Assembly (NCBI GenBank): GCA_002412425.1
Contig: DHVB01000068.1
Span: 1 to 58,286 of the forward strand
Origin: Bacteroidales bacterium UBA5219
Lineage (GTDB): Bacteria; Bacteroidota; Bacteroidia; Bacteroidales; ML635J-15
Length of the DNA: 58,286 nt
Direction of reading: 5' to 3'
Below, piece by piece: positions 35,806 through 44,017 of this stretch. Positions within the stretch are counted from its first letter, which is position 1. Every line of letters begins with the position of its first letter. The notes beneath the pieces are model-generated. The model saw only the letters and a program-made list of their open reading frames with translations, made no database searches and had not been told where the DNA came from. The position numbers and the translations under genes were made by a program.

Positions 35806-36013
35806 TATATCCGATATTAATCAATTTTTTTATAGATTGTGGATAAATTAAGCAGATATATCAAGCAAATGAGGGAGCCTCCGGCAACTATTTTATAATT
35901 GTTAAAATCTTTTTTATAAAATAATAAACAAAAGTTGAGACCAGAAACAACTTTAATAAACGGGGCGAAATCCGAAAAGCCTTATGAGTAGGAAAAATTA
36001 AAATTTTAATAAA
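35806..36013 (+). promoter_or_regulatory. Candidate structured 5' leader (cis-regulatory RNA)
   Basis: The leader is more GC-rich than its surroundings in blocks that can pair in alternative ways. CAACT (35885-35889) can pair with AGTTG (35933-35937), or AAAGTTG (35931-35937) can pair with CAACTTT (35948-35954). GAGG (35871-35874) pairs with CCTC (35878-35881), or GCCTC (35877-35881) pairs with GGGGC (35962-35966). An AT stem ATTTTATAA / TTATAAAAT lies between. I could not match it to a known riboswitch class; GGCAAC recalls SAM-I, but the other conserved blocks are absent. Confidence 0.45.
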
Positions 36014-36592
36014 ATGGACAACAAATTTTTCACATTCATTAAGCCTTATCTATCTTTTATTGATAAGGGTGATTTTTTTCGTAAACCATTCAGTTGGTTG
36101 TATATTGCTTTTGCAGTTTTAAATCTAATTTTACCATTTTACATTTTATACACTGCAATTGATAATAATATTTTTGACACACCTGCAAAATTTATTATCG
36201 TTTTTATACTTGTATGGATAGTTATTGCTTTTGCATCATGGGTTTGTTTTCAACTATGGTGGGATAGAAAAAACAAAGTAACAGAAACTTCTGTAGAAAA
36301 TTCTGAGTTTGTTGCAACTCCAGTGTTTGCTCATTTTATACAAACATTCGGAGAATGGATAGGTACTTGGATTGGAATAGTAGGCTTTTTTGTGGCACTA
36401 TTAGCTACAATAATATTAGGCTCAGATGCAGTTTACTTAACTGCTGCAATTGGAGTTCCTTTCATTCAATCAGGTATTGCTTTCATAATTCTTATGCCAA
36501 TTTATGGTTTTCTAATTGTTGTCGGCTCAAGATTTCTTGCAGAAATGTGTAGAGCCTTGGCTTCAATAGCAAATAATACAAAGAAGAATTAA
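36014..36592 (+). CDS. Small four-helix membrane protein (DUF4282-like)
   Basis: The 192-residue protein has four hydrophobic segments (about 28-48, 58-80, 115-140, 145-172). It ends in a cytoplasmic amphipathic helix (GSRFLAEMCRALASIANNTK) reminiscent of the DUF4282 family's R-x-x-x-E end. Two of the segments contain long Ile/Val/Phe runs. Function unknown. It is monocistronic behind a long leader and followed by a strong hairpin terminator. Confidence 0.65.
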   Translation: MDNKFFTFIKPYLSFIDKGDFFRKPFSWLYIAFAVLNLILPFYILYTAIDNNIFDTPAKFIIVFILVWIVIAFASWVCFQLWWDRKNKVTETSVENSEFVATPVFAHFIQTFGEWIGTWIGIVGFFVALLATIILGSDAVYLTAAIGVPFIQSGIAFIILMPIYGFLIVVGSRFLAEMCRALASIANNTKKN

Positions 36593-36609
36593 CAATCTAA
36601 TTTTTTAAT

Positions 36610-36670
36610 AACAAATTTGCAATATGGTAAGCTATTTTTGGCAAGCTATGTTGCAAATTTGTTGTTTTTA
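36610..36670 (+). terminator. Long hairpin terminator
   Basis: AACAAATTTGCAA (36610-36622) and TTGCAAATTTGTT (36651-36663) pair perfectly over 13 bases, with an inner AGCTAT/TAGCTT-like region, followed by GTTTTTA. It starts 17 bases after the membrane-protein stop. Confidence 0.75.
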
Positions 36671-36750
36671 TAATAAATATTTGAAATTTATATTTAGGTA
36701 GAATTATTTTAGAATTTATTGCAACACTATAGTTTTTGTAAACTTTAGTT

Positions 36751-37731
36751 TTACTCAATAGTGCTTATATGTTTAATAAATTGAAATCTTTCGTAAACGC
36801 TAGTGTCTTTAATATTTGAGTATGAAAGTTTAGCCTTAAAATCATCAATTGAGTTATAACCTTTTTCTTCCATCCATTTTAGAATACCTGCATTTATGGT
36901 TTTAAATTCATTTAATCCATTTTTATATAAAACAGAACATAGTTGTAAACTTGAAGCACCAGCAAGTAAAAGTTGAATAGCCCCATTTGCATTGTGAATT
37001 CCTGTAGAAGCCGATATTTCTATGTCTGGCATCATTCCTTTTACTATTGCTATTGAACGCAAAGATTCTTTAATGTCTGTTTCATCACTTAAAGCTGATG
37101 AATTTGTCATTTCCATTTTGTCAATATTAATAATAGGTTTGTAAAATCTATTAAATAAGACAAAATTTTGTATGCCTCTAAATTTAATTTGTTTTATAAA
37201 ATATGGAAGATTTGTAAAAGTTTTACCCATTTTAATTGCTATAGGTAATTTTGTACTTGCTTGAACTTTTTCAATTATCTCAAAATATTTTTGTTCAATT
37301 TGAGCAGAAGTAAGTTCATAATCGAAATGAAAAACGTTCATATTTAACTCTAAGCCATGAGCGCCGGCTTTTTCTATTTCTTTTGCAAACCCTTCCCATT
37401 CTGTGTCGGAAGTACAATTTATACTTGCAATTACCGGTATTTTAACTGCTTTTACAGAAGCTTTAATTAAATCTAAGTATTCGTTTAAAAAATTATGTCT
37501 TGAATAATTTTTAATATAATCAGCAGCTTCGGGATAATCAATGCTATCATACAATGTGGCATTTGTCATAAAATTTATTTGTTCTTCAAATAAAGATTTT
37601 AAAATTATGGCTCCTGCGCCATTTTCTTCGGCTGTAATAATATTTTGTGTTTTTTTACTTAATCCAGAGCTGCTTAAGATTAAGGGGCTGTTTATTTCCA
37701 AGCCCATATAATTTGTTTTAAGTTTTTCCAT
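36751..37731 (-). CDS. Dihydroorotate dehydrogenase-like flavoprotein
   Basis: TIM-barrel FMN protein related to class 1 dihydroorotate dehydrogenase (PyrD), 326 residues. It begins LKTNYMGLEINSPLILSSSG (FMN-binding strand 1) and has IPVIASINC, GLELNMNVF, KLPIAIKMG and the phosphate-binding SASTGIHNANGAIQLLLAGA near 235-254. Bacteroidota usually carry a separate true PyrD, and this paralogue is commonly labelled DHOD-like; its substrate is uncertain. It follows the M48 protease gene by 5 bases. Confidence 0.85.
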   Translation of the reverse strand: MEKLKTNYMGLEINSPLILSSSGLSKKTQNIITAEENGAGAIILKSLFEEQINFMTNATLYDSIDYPEAADYIKNYSRHNFLNEYLDLIKASVKAVKIPVIASINCTSDTEWEGFAKEIEKAGAHGLELNMNVFHFDYELTSAQIEQKYFEIIEKVQASTKLPIAIKMGKTFTNLPYFIKQIKFRGIQNFVLFNRFYKPIINIDKMEMTNSSALSDETDIKESLRSIAIVKGMMPDIEISASTGIHNANGAIQLLLAGASSLQLCSVLYKNGLNEFKTINAGILKWMEEKGYNSIDDFKAKLSYSNIKDTSVYERFQFIKHISTIE

Positions 37732-37736
37732 AATTA

Positions 37737-38564
37737 TTATTGTTTTTTAGTTGCTTTTTTATAATATTCCATTGCTTCGGGTAAGCATTTTTTCATATTT
37801 TCAATTCGTTTTGCGTCAGAAGGGTGAGTGCTTAAAAATTCAGGTGGTTTTTGACCTCCCATTTTAGACATTCTTGTCCAAAATGCAACGGCTTCGTTTG
37901 GATTGTATCCAGCCATAGCCATAAAAATTAAACCCATTCTATCTGCTTCGTATTCATGTTTGCGAGAATAAGGTAAAAGAACACCAACAGTTGTTCCAAC
38001 GCTAAATACGTTTAAAAATATTGCTTTAGTTTCAGCAGGTTTAGTTTTTATAAATTCGCTTAATGCCATTTGTCCAGCAGCTGCCATTAATTGTTGAGTC
38101 ATTCTTTCGTTTCCATGTCGAGCTACAGCATGTGCAATTTCATGCCCCATTACAACTGCCATGCCATCAGCGTTTTGAGTGTAAGGCAATATTCCAGTGT
38201 AAAAACAAATTTTACCACCAGGCATACACCAAGCATTTGGAACATTAGATTCTACTAAGGCAAATTCCCATTTAAAATCTTTTATTCTTTTTTCTAATTT
38301 ATTATCACTCAAGTATTGCTCAACAGCTTTTGATATTTTATAGCCTACTTCTTCAAGCATAACAGTGTTTTTTACATCTCTTGAACGAGGCGTAGTGTCT
38401 AAAAAACCTTTGTAATTGGTAGCACCCATGCTAACAAGTTCAGATTCGGGTATTAATGTAACTTGTTTTCTGCCAATTAGTGGAACTGTAGAACAGTTAG
38501 TTACAAATATTGCTCCTACAATTAAACCTATTAAGCCTAAGCTTAAAAATAATTTTTTTCTCAT
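37737..38564 (-). CDS. M48-family metalloprotease, lipoprotein
   Basis: Zinc endopeptidase of the LoiP/YggG type in the cell envelope. Starting at 38564 (ATGA overlap with the preceding glycosyltransferase stop), it has a signal peptide and lipobox Cys24 (FVTNCS). HEIAH is at 141-145 and the third ligand is in YEADRMG near residue 205. The family's GGKICFYTGIL strand precedes the active site. An earlier ATG at 38588 would spoil the signal peptide. It probably degrades misfolded outer-membrane or periplasmic proteins. Confidence 0.9.
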   Translation of the reverse strand: MRKKLFLSLGLIGLIVGAIFVTNCSTVPLIGRKQVTLIPESELVSMGATNYKGFLDTTPRSRDVKNTVMLEEVGYKISKAVEQYLSDNKLEKRIKDFKWEFALVESNVPNAWCMPGGKICFYTGILPYTQNADGMAVVMGHEIAHAVARHGNERMTQQLMAAAGQMALSEFIKTKPAETKAIFLNVFSVGTTVGVLLPYSRKHEYEADRMGLIFMAMAGYNPNEAVAFWTRMSKMGGQKPPEFLSTHPSDAKRIENMKKCLPEAMEYYKKATKKQ

Positions 38565-39469
38565 TGTTCTTTGTTTTTTAATGTGCAATAATATGATAAT
38601 TTATAAAAATCAAACAAAAATAAATTCGGATTTGATGAATTTAATAAATGTCGTTTTATTTTGTTTTTAAAAATAGAATTAAAAAACCGTATTACGAAAA
38701 TTAATTTAAGTTTTTTTAATCTTTTTGCGATTTTTGTTATTTTAATTTCGTTAATAAACTCTTTATCAGTTATTTGTGATTTTTCAATTAAAATTAAATT
38801 TTTAATTCCTTCTTCGGTTTTATGAAGAAAAATAGAGTTCTCCTCAATATCTTCATCTACAACAGGGTTGTCAATGTGTGAAATTTTAATTCCATTTTTT
38901 AGTAATTCATATCCAAATAGGCTGTCTTCGTGTCCATAGTTTTTTAGCGATTCGTTAAATTGCACTATTTCAAACACTTCGCTATCAATCATGAAATTAT
39001 TGGTAGCAAAACCTGTGTTTGGATATTTATTTCTTTCTTTAGGAGTTTTTGTTTCTTTTAGTAAACCATATTTATATCTTAGTGCATTAGTTTTTTGATA
39101 TTGTTCGGGAAGATATTTTCTACCACCACTAACAATTTTATGCTCTAAATATTGTTTATATGTCTTAATGAAATCACTATGATAAATTCTAGAGTCAGCA
39201 TCTAAAAAAATGATTTTACCCTTTTTAGCTTCCTTTGCTAATCTGTTACGTGCTGCACTTCTTCCAACATTCTTTTCAGAAACTATATGTTTTACATTAA
39301 ATTTTTCTATTAATAATGAATTTTTTTTTACACTTTCAGCATACGAACCGTCTTCAAAAATTATAATTTGAAATTCAATATTTTCATTTATACATTGAGT
39401 ATAGAGTTCTTCAACTAGTTTTGAAACGTTGTGGTTAAAACATGGAATACAAATATTTAAGAATTGCAT
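38561..39469 (-). CDS. Glycosyltransferase family 2
   Basis: GT-A glycosyltransferase of 302 residues without membrane helices. FLNICIPCFNHNVSKLVEEL (3-22) is the nucleotide-sugar strand, IIFEDGS at about 36-42. VGRSAARNRLA and the metal-binding FLDADSRIY (about 91-99) follow. NTGFATNNFMIDSEVF and NYGHEDSLFGYELLKNG are the acceptor-side GHED-type motif. It starts at the base after the lipoprotein gene stop. Sugar and acceptor are unknown. Confidence 0.88.
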   Translation of the reverse strand: MQFLNICIPCFNHNVSKLVEELYTQCINENIEFQIIIFEDGSYAESVKKNSLLIEKFNVKHIVSEKNVGRSAARNRLAKEAKKGKIIFLDADSRIYHSDFIKTYKQYLEHKIVSGGRKYLPEQYQKTNALRYKYGLLKETKTPKERNKYPNTGFATNNFMIDSEVFEIVQFNESLKNYGHEDSLFGYELLKNGIKISHIDNPVVDEDIEENSIFLHKTEEGIKNLILIEKSQITDKEFINEIKITKIAKRLKKLKLIFVIRFFNSIFKNKIKRHLLNSSNPNLFLFDFYKLSYYCTLKNKEQ

Positions 39470-39994
39470 TTAATCTATTTTTAGTTCGCTAGTCTCTTCG
39501 TCTGCTATTCGTTTTAAATCTTCTTCTAACTCTTCTATTTGTCTGTTAAGTTCTTCTTCAACGCTTTCATCCCAAGAAATGCTGTCAATTTCGCTACTGG
39601 TCATAGCCATAATTTTTTTATTGCTTAAACTTGTCCTTTTTTCAACAGATTTTGTCCAATTATCTATCTTTTCAGGGCAGTCTATGTAGAATTTATCTGC
39701 TACTGTATCTAATTTTGCCATAAATTCTGGGTATTTGTCTAACTCATAAAAGGCATGCATATCGCCATCAAAAGCTAAATCAACAGTTTTAATGTAAGTG
39801 TCTATGATTTGGTTACCAACTTTAATAAATTCATCGCAATTACTAAAATTATAGTTTGAATATTTTTCAATCATTTGTTCTAAGTTTAATTCTTCGTTTG
39901 TGTCAATGCTAGTTTTGTCTTTAGTTTTATTTGAACAAGCAAAAGATAATATAATAATGACTATTATTAATATTTTAAACTTAAACAATTTCAT
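39470..39994 (-). CDS. Hypothetical lipoprotein
   Basis: The 174-residue protein has a signal peptide ending in a lipobox (IILSFACSNK), then an acidic, helical body rich in Glu, Asp and Lys with no recognised domain. It heads a leftward run with glycosyltransferase, M48 protease and DHOD-like genes with 0-5-base spacing. Not recognised beyond lipoprotein features. Confidence 0.65.
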   Translation of the reverse strand: MKLFKFKILIIVIIILSFACSNKTKDKTSIDTNEELNLEQMIEKYSNYNFSNCDEFIKVGNQIIDTYIKTVDLAFDGDMHAFYELDKYPEFMAKLDTVADKFYIDCPEKIDNWTKSVEKRTSLSNKKIMAMTSSEIDSISWDESVEEELNRQIEELEEDLKRIADEETSELKID

Positions 39995-40034
39995 TAAATT
40001 ATTTTTAAGATGAAAGAATTAAGAATATTAAATT

Positions 40035-40892
40035 TTATCCACCTGTTGTTCTTACACTTTCAACGCGATACAATCCTTTTGGTGTAATACTAAGCACTGG
40101 GATAGGCGATGTATTAAGCATTTGGTAAGCATATGAACCTAATAAAAAGTTTGAAAGAGAAAAAGTTTGCTCAGTCATTATTGCAATTAGGTCGGCATCA
40201 ATTGCGGTTGCGTATTCAATAGTAATGTCGGTAATATTATCTCCAACTAAAAGAGTTGATTGAAATTTTATTCCTTGTTCAGTTAAAAACTTTTTAACTT
40301 GTGAAGCATAAAGTTCAAGTTTGTTATGTATTCCTTCGCTGGTAGAGCTAGTTACTTTAACAATATGTACTTCGGAGTTAAATGCTTTAGCAATTTTAGC
40401 TGTTTTAGAAACTTTTTCTCTAGTTTCTTTGCTAATATCTATTGGTAAAACTATTCGTTTTACTTCACCTATATATTTTTCTGTAGTTACAGTTATTACA
40501 GGTCTATCTGCTGTTTGAACAATTTTGTAAGCATTACTACCTATTATAAAATCAGAAAAACCTGATTCGCCGTTTGTTGAGCAAATAATAATGGAGTCAT
40601 CAAAAGCTTCTGCTTGTCTGGCAACTTCTTCATGAACTCTTCCGCTTTTGATAATATATGAAAAATCACAATCTTTATGCAATTTATCTTTATATTTTCT
40701 TAGCAAGTCTTCAAACTCTTCCATTGCAGCATCATATTGTTTTCTTAATTCAATATGAAATCTGCCAGTTTTTTTCTTTTGTACAAATACCATTTGTAGG
40801 TCGGCATTGAATTTATTTGCATAAATAATACCGAGTTCTAAACCTTTAATTGATTCTTCAGAAAAATCTATAGGTACAATTATTCTTTGCAT
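40035..40892 (-). CDS. Universal stress protein, two UspA domains
   Basis: Cytoplasmic protein of 285 residues with two tandem Usp domains (about 1-145 and 147-280). Each starts with the IVPIDFSEE / IVLPIDISKET strand and ends with GSNAYKIVQTADRPVITV or GSYAYQMLNTSPIPVLSI. The classical G-x2-G-x9-G(S/T) ATP motif is incomplete, so nucleotide binding is uncertain. Probably stress-related; a lone leftward gene. Confidence 0.9.
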   Translation of the reverse strand: MQRIIVPIDFSEESIKGLELGIIYANKFNADLQMVFVQKKKTGRFHIELRKQYDAAMEEFEDLLRKYKDKLHKDCDFSYIIKSGRVHEEVARQAEAFDDSIIICSTNGESGFSDFIIGSNAYKIVQTADRPVITVTTEKYIGEVKRIVLPIDISKETREKVSKTAKIAKAFNSEVHIVKVTSSTSEGIHNKLELYASQVKKFLTEQGIKFQSTLLVGDNITDITIEYATAIDADLIAIMTEQTFSLSNFLLGSYAYQMLNTSPIPVLSITPKGLYRVESVRTTGG

Positions 40893-40992
40893 ATTCTTAA
40901 AGTTTAATTTTGTTGCTAAGATATTAAATATTTTTCATATATTTACTTTTTTTAAAATATTTTTACACTTCTTTTGTGTTTTTATATTTTCT

Positions 40993-42057
40993 ATGAAAAA
41001 AAGTTTTAATATTATTGGTTTAATGTCGGGTACCTCGCTCGATGGTTTAGATATTGCCTTGGTTAAATTTAAAGAGAAAAACAATAATTGGATATTCAAA
41101 ATTGTAAAAGCTGAAACAGTAAATTATGAACCGGTTTTAATCCAAAAATTTTTAACGGCTCACTTGATGTCTGCTCTTGAGTTAAAATATTTAGAAAAAG
41201 AATTTAGTGAGTTTTGTGCTAAAGCAGTTAATAATTTTACAAATGATATTTCAGAAAAATTTGATTTAATAGCTTCTCATGGACATACTGTTTTTCATCA
41301 GCCCGAAAAAGGAATGACTTTGCAAATAGGCGATGGAGAATTGATTGCTAAACGCTGTGGCATAAATGTAATAAGCGATTTTAGAAGTGGTGATGTAGCT
41401 CTTGGTGGACAAGGAGCACCACTTGTTCCAATAGGAGATGAGTTGTTGTTTTACGACTATGATGCTTGTGTGAATTTAGGAGGATTTTCAAATATCTCGT
41501 TTAAAAATAATAATAAAAAACGTGTTGCTTTTGATATTTGTCCTGTAAATATTGTTCTAAATCATTTATGTCAAAAAATCGGAGAAAAATATGATGAAAA
41601 TGGTAAAATAGCCTCAGAAAATATTGTAAATAAAACTTTATTAGCAGAATTAAATGATTTAGATTATTATTTTAAAAAATACCCAAAATCGCTTGGAAGA
41701 GAGTGGGTAGAAAAAGAAGTCTTTCCGATTTTAGAAAAGTATTTGCAAACAGATTCAGTTGAAAATATAATTTCTACTTTTACAATTCACATAGCTTTTC
41801 AAATTTCAGAAAATATAAAAAACTTTTCAAAAGTTTTGTTTACTGGTGGCGGAGCTTACAATGGTTTTTTAATTAAAAAAATCGAGGAGTTTTCGTCTGT
41901 AAATATTGTTGTGCCAGAAAATAAAATTGTTGATTTTAAAGAAGCTTTAATATTTGCTTTTCTTGGCTTGTTAAGATGGCAAAATAAAATTAATTGCTTG
42001 GCTTCTGTTACAGGTGCAGAAAGGGATTCTTGTTGTGGAAAAATATCTTTCGCTTAA
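40993..42057 (+). CDS. anmK: Anhydro-N-acetylmuramic acid kinase
   Basis: Phosphorylates and opens 1,6-anhydro-MurNAc from peptidoglycan turnover to MurNAc-6-phosphate. GLMSGTSLDGLDIALVKF (9-26) is the family signature. ASHGHTVFHQPEKGMTLQIG (about 95-114), SDFRSGDVALGGQGAPLVP, and the second-domain TGGGAYNGFLIKKIE complete the actin-like ATPase fold. The 354 residues are normal. The next gene (44 bases on) encodes a kinase-RapZ fusion, strengthening a cell-wall recycling context. Confidence 0.95.
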   Translation: MKKSFNIIGLMSGTSLDGLDIALVKFKEKNNNWIFKIVKAETVNYEPVLIQKFLTAHLMSALELKYLEKEFSEFCAKAVNNFTNDISEKFDLIASHGHTVFHQPEKGMTLQIGDGELIAKRCGINVISDFRSGDVALGGQGAPLVPIGDELLFYDYDACVNLGGFSNISFKNNNKKRVAFDICPVNIVLNHLCQKIGEKYDENGKIASENIVNKTLLAELNDLDYYFKKYPKSLGREWVEKEVFPILEKYLQTDSVENIISTFTIHIAFQISENIKNFSKVLFTGGGAYNGFLIKKIEEFSSVNIVVPENKIVDFKEALIFAFLGLLRWQNKINCLASVTGAERDSCCGKISFA

Positions 42058-42100
42058 ATATAACTATGTTTTTGTGAAATCTTAACTAATTTTCATAGTT

Positions 42101-43540
42101 TTGAAAAAAATATTTGATATGCAAAATAATAAACAAATACAATTGTCTGAATTTTACCGCAAAGTTTATAATTCAGAACCTAAAAAAATAGAAAAAATTA
42201 CTCAGGCTGGTTCTCCAAGATTTTATTGTAGATTTTATTCTGAAGAGCAAAGCATTCTTGGCGTTTATTCCGACAATGTTATAGAAACAGAAACTTTTCT
42301 TTATTATTCAGAAGTTTTTACAAAATTAAATCTTAATACACCTAAAGTATATGCTGTTTCAGACGATAAAACTTGTTATTTTATTAAAGATTTTGGGGAC
42401 GATTTATTGTTGAATTTATTATTACAATCGCAAAAAGAAAATAATACTATCTCTCAACAAATTATAGATTATTATAAAAAATCATTAACTGCTTTGGTTA
42501 AGATGCAAGTTTTAGCTAAAGAGCATATTGATTTTACAAAAGCATATTTTATTCAAAAATTTGATGCTCAATCAATTCTTTTTGATTTGAATTATTTTAA
42601 ATATTATTTTTTGAATAGTAGCGAAATAGTGTATAATGAGAAAAAACTACAAGATGATTTCGAGAAATTAGCTAATGATTTAGATAGTGGAGGTACAAAA
42701 CTTTTTATGTTTAGAGATTTTCAGTCCAGAAATATTTTAGTTAAAAATAATGAGGTGTATTTTATTGATTATCAGGGTGGAAGACTTGGTGCTCCTGAGT
42801 ATGATTTAGTTTCTTTGCTGTATCAAGCTAGAGCAGGTTTGCCCGAAAATCTCAAACTTGAATTAAAAGATTTTTATTTTTCTGAATTATCAAAGCATAT
42901 TGATTTAGACAAAGAAGAATTTGACGATAGATTTTATAAATATGCTTACTTACGTGTATTGCAAACTTTTGGTGCTTATGGCTTACGAGGTTTAATTGAG
43001 AAAAAACAACATTTTGTGGATAGTATTCCTTTTGCACTTGAAAATTTAAAAACTTTAATGACTTTACATCCTCTTTCTGACGATTTTGTTGAGTTAAAGA
43101 GAGTTTTGCAAGAATTGATTTTATCAAAAAAACATGAACATAAAGTTTTTGATGAATTTACTGTGCAAGTTTTTAGTTTTAGCTATAAAAAAGGATTACC
43201 TATAGATATAAGCGGTAATGGAGGCGGTTTTATTTTTGATTGTAGAGGAATTCACAATCCTGGGCGTTATGCCGAATATAAAGATAAAACAGGAAAAGAT
43301 AAGGAAGTAATAGAATTTTTTAAAACAAAATCGGATATTGATGTATTTATAGAAAATGCAAAAACAACAGTAAATTCAACTGTGGAAAATTATATTGAAA
43401 GAGGTTTTAATTCTTTGATGATTAGTTTTGGTTGTACTGGAGGCAGGCATCGTAGTGTATATTGTGCTGAGGCAATGGCAAAATATCTCAAAGAAAAATA
43501 TAAAGTTAATGTGATTTTAAGACATAGAGAACAGGAGTAA
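42101..43540 (+). CDS. APH/AmgK-like kinase fused to a RapZ C-terminal domain
   Basis: Two-domain protein of 479 residues. The N-terminal part (about 1-330) is an aminoglycoside-phosphotransferase-fold kinase: the catalytic loop MFRDFQSRNILV is at about 203-214 and the metal DYQGG at about 224-228, as in the amino-sugar kinase AmgK. The C-terminal part (about 345-479) matches the RapZ C-terminal domain: FSFSYKKGLP, DCRGIHNPGRYAE and SFGCTGGRHRSVYCAEAMA. In E. coli that domain senses glucosamine-6-phosphate. The P-loop domain of RapZ is absent. The start may be TTG 42101 or ATG 42119. With anmK beside it, a role in cell-wall amino-sugar recycling is likely but inferred; no murU-type gene is next to it. 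Confidence 0.88.
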   Translation: MKKIFDMQNNKQIQLSEFYRKVYNSEPKKIEKITQAGSPRFYCRFYSEEQSILGVYSDNVIETETFLYYSEVFTKLNLNTPKVYAVSDDKTCYFIKDFGDDLLLNLLLQSQKENNTISQQIIDYYKKSLTALVKMQVLAKEHIDFTKAYFIQKFDAQSILFDLNYFKYYFLNSSEIVYNEKKLQDDFEKLANDLDSGGTKLFMFRDFQSRNILVKNNEVYFIDYQGGRLGAPEYDLVSLLYQARAGLPENLKLELKDFYFSELSKHIDLDKEEFDDRFYKYAYLRVLQTFGAYGLRGLIEKKQHFVDSIPFALENLKTLMTLHPLSDDFVELKRVLQELILSKKHEHKVFDEFTVQVFSFSYKKGLPIDISGNGGGFIFDCRGIHNPGRYAEYKDKTGKDKEVIEFFKTKSDIDVFIENAKTTVNSTVENYIERGFNSLMISFGCTGGRHRSVYCAEAMAKYLKEKYKVNVILRHREQE

Positions 43541-43605
43541 TATTTTAGTTTTAGGAATGATTTTTGCATAGATTTTTATTAATTTTTAATTTAAACTTTA
43601 AAATT

Positions 43606-44010
43606 ATGAGAAAAATATTTTTATTAGCAATGTTTTTATTAAGCATTTGCTTTATTTATGCACAAGATTGCAATTGCGATGAATCAAATGTTGTCGAGTC
43701 TGAACTTAAATTTTCTGATTTAAGCGATTTTGAAAAAGCCGAAGCTATCGAAGCCATGTTAGCAGGCGATTGTTATTATAAAGGAATTAAACTTTGGGGA
43801 AGAGTTAAGTTCGTAGATACATACCCCGACATAGAAATTCAATATGTAGAAACTTATCCTGATATTAAGGTAAAATTTGTAACAACATATCCTGACGCTT
43901 GTGGCAAATGGCAAGTTGTTGATACTTACCCAGATTTTACAGTTAAGGTTGTAGATACTTATCCAGATTTAAGAGTAAAAGTAGTTGAAACCTATCCAGG
44001 AGTGGATTAA
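43606..44010 (+). CDS. Secreted protein of TYPD repeats
   Basis: Starting at 43606, the 134-residue protein has a signal peptide (1-20, cut after YAQ) and a 45-residue helical region with three Cys. Six repeats of 11-13 residues follow on the pattern VKxVxTYPDx, with TYP at 72, 83, 94, 107, 118 and 129. One two-residue insertion (CGKW) falls in the middle. Such regular short strands suggest a beta-solenoid or flat beta repeat. I do not recognise a named family; the function is unknown. The upstream ATG at 43564 would place 14 non-signal residues first and is rejected. Confidence 0.75.
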   Translation: MRKIFLLAMFLLSICFIYAQDCNCDESNVVESELKFSDLSDFEKAEAIEAMLAGDCYYKGIKLWGRVKFVDTYPDIEIQYVETYPDIKVKFVTTYPDACGKWQVVDTYPDFTVKVVDTYPDLRVKVVETYPGVD

Positions 44011-44017
44011 AAAACTT

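Noticed and set aside
35871..35887. GAGGGA...CCTCCGGCAAC as a SAM-I riboswitch core
   Set aside because: The GGCAAC block fits, but the ACTGGCCC and GGTGCTAA-type blocks and a closing P1 stem are absent.
42062..42100. AACTATG / CATAGTT stem between anmK and the RapZ fusion as a terminator
   Set aside because: The loop is 25 bases and the T-run is short; more likely chance pairing in AT-rich DNA.
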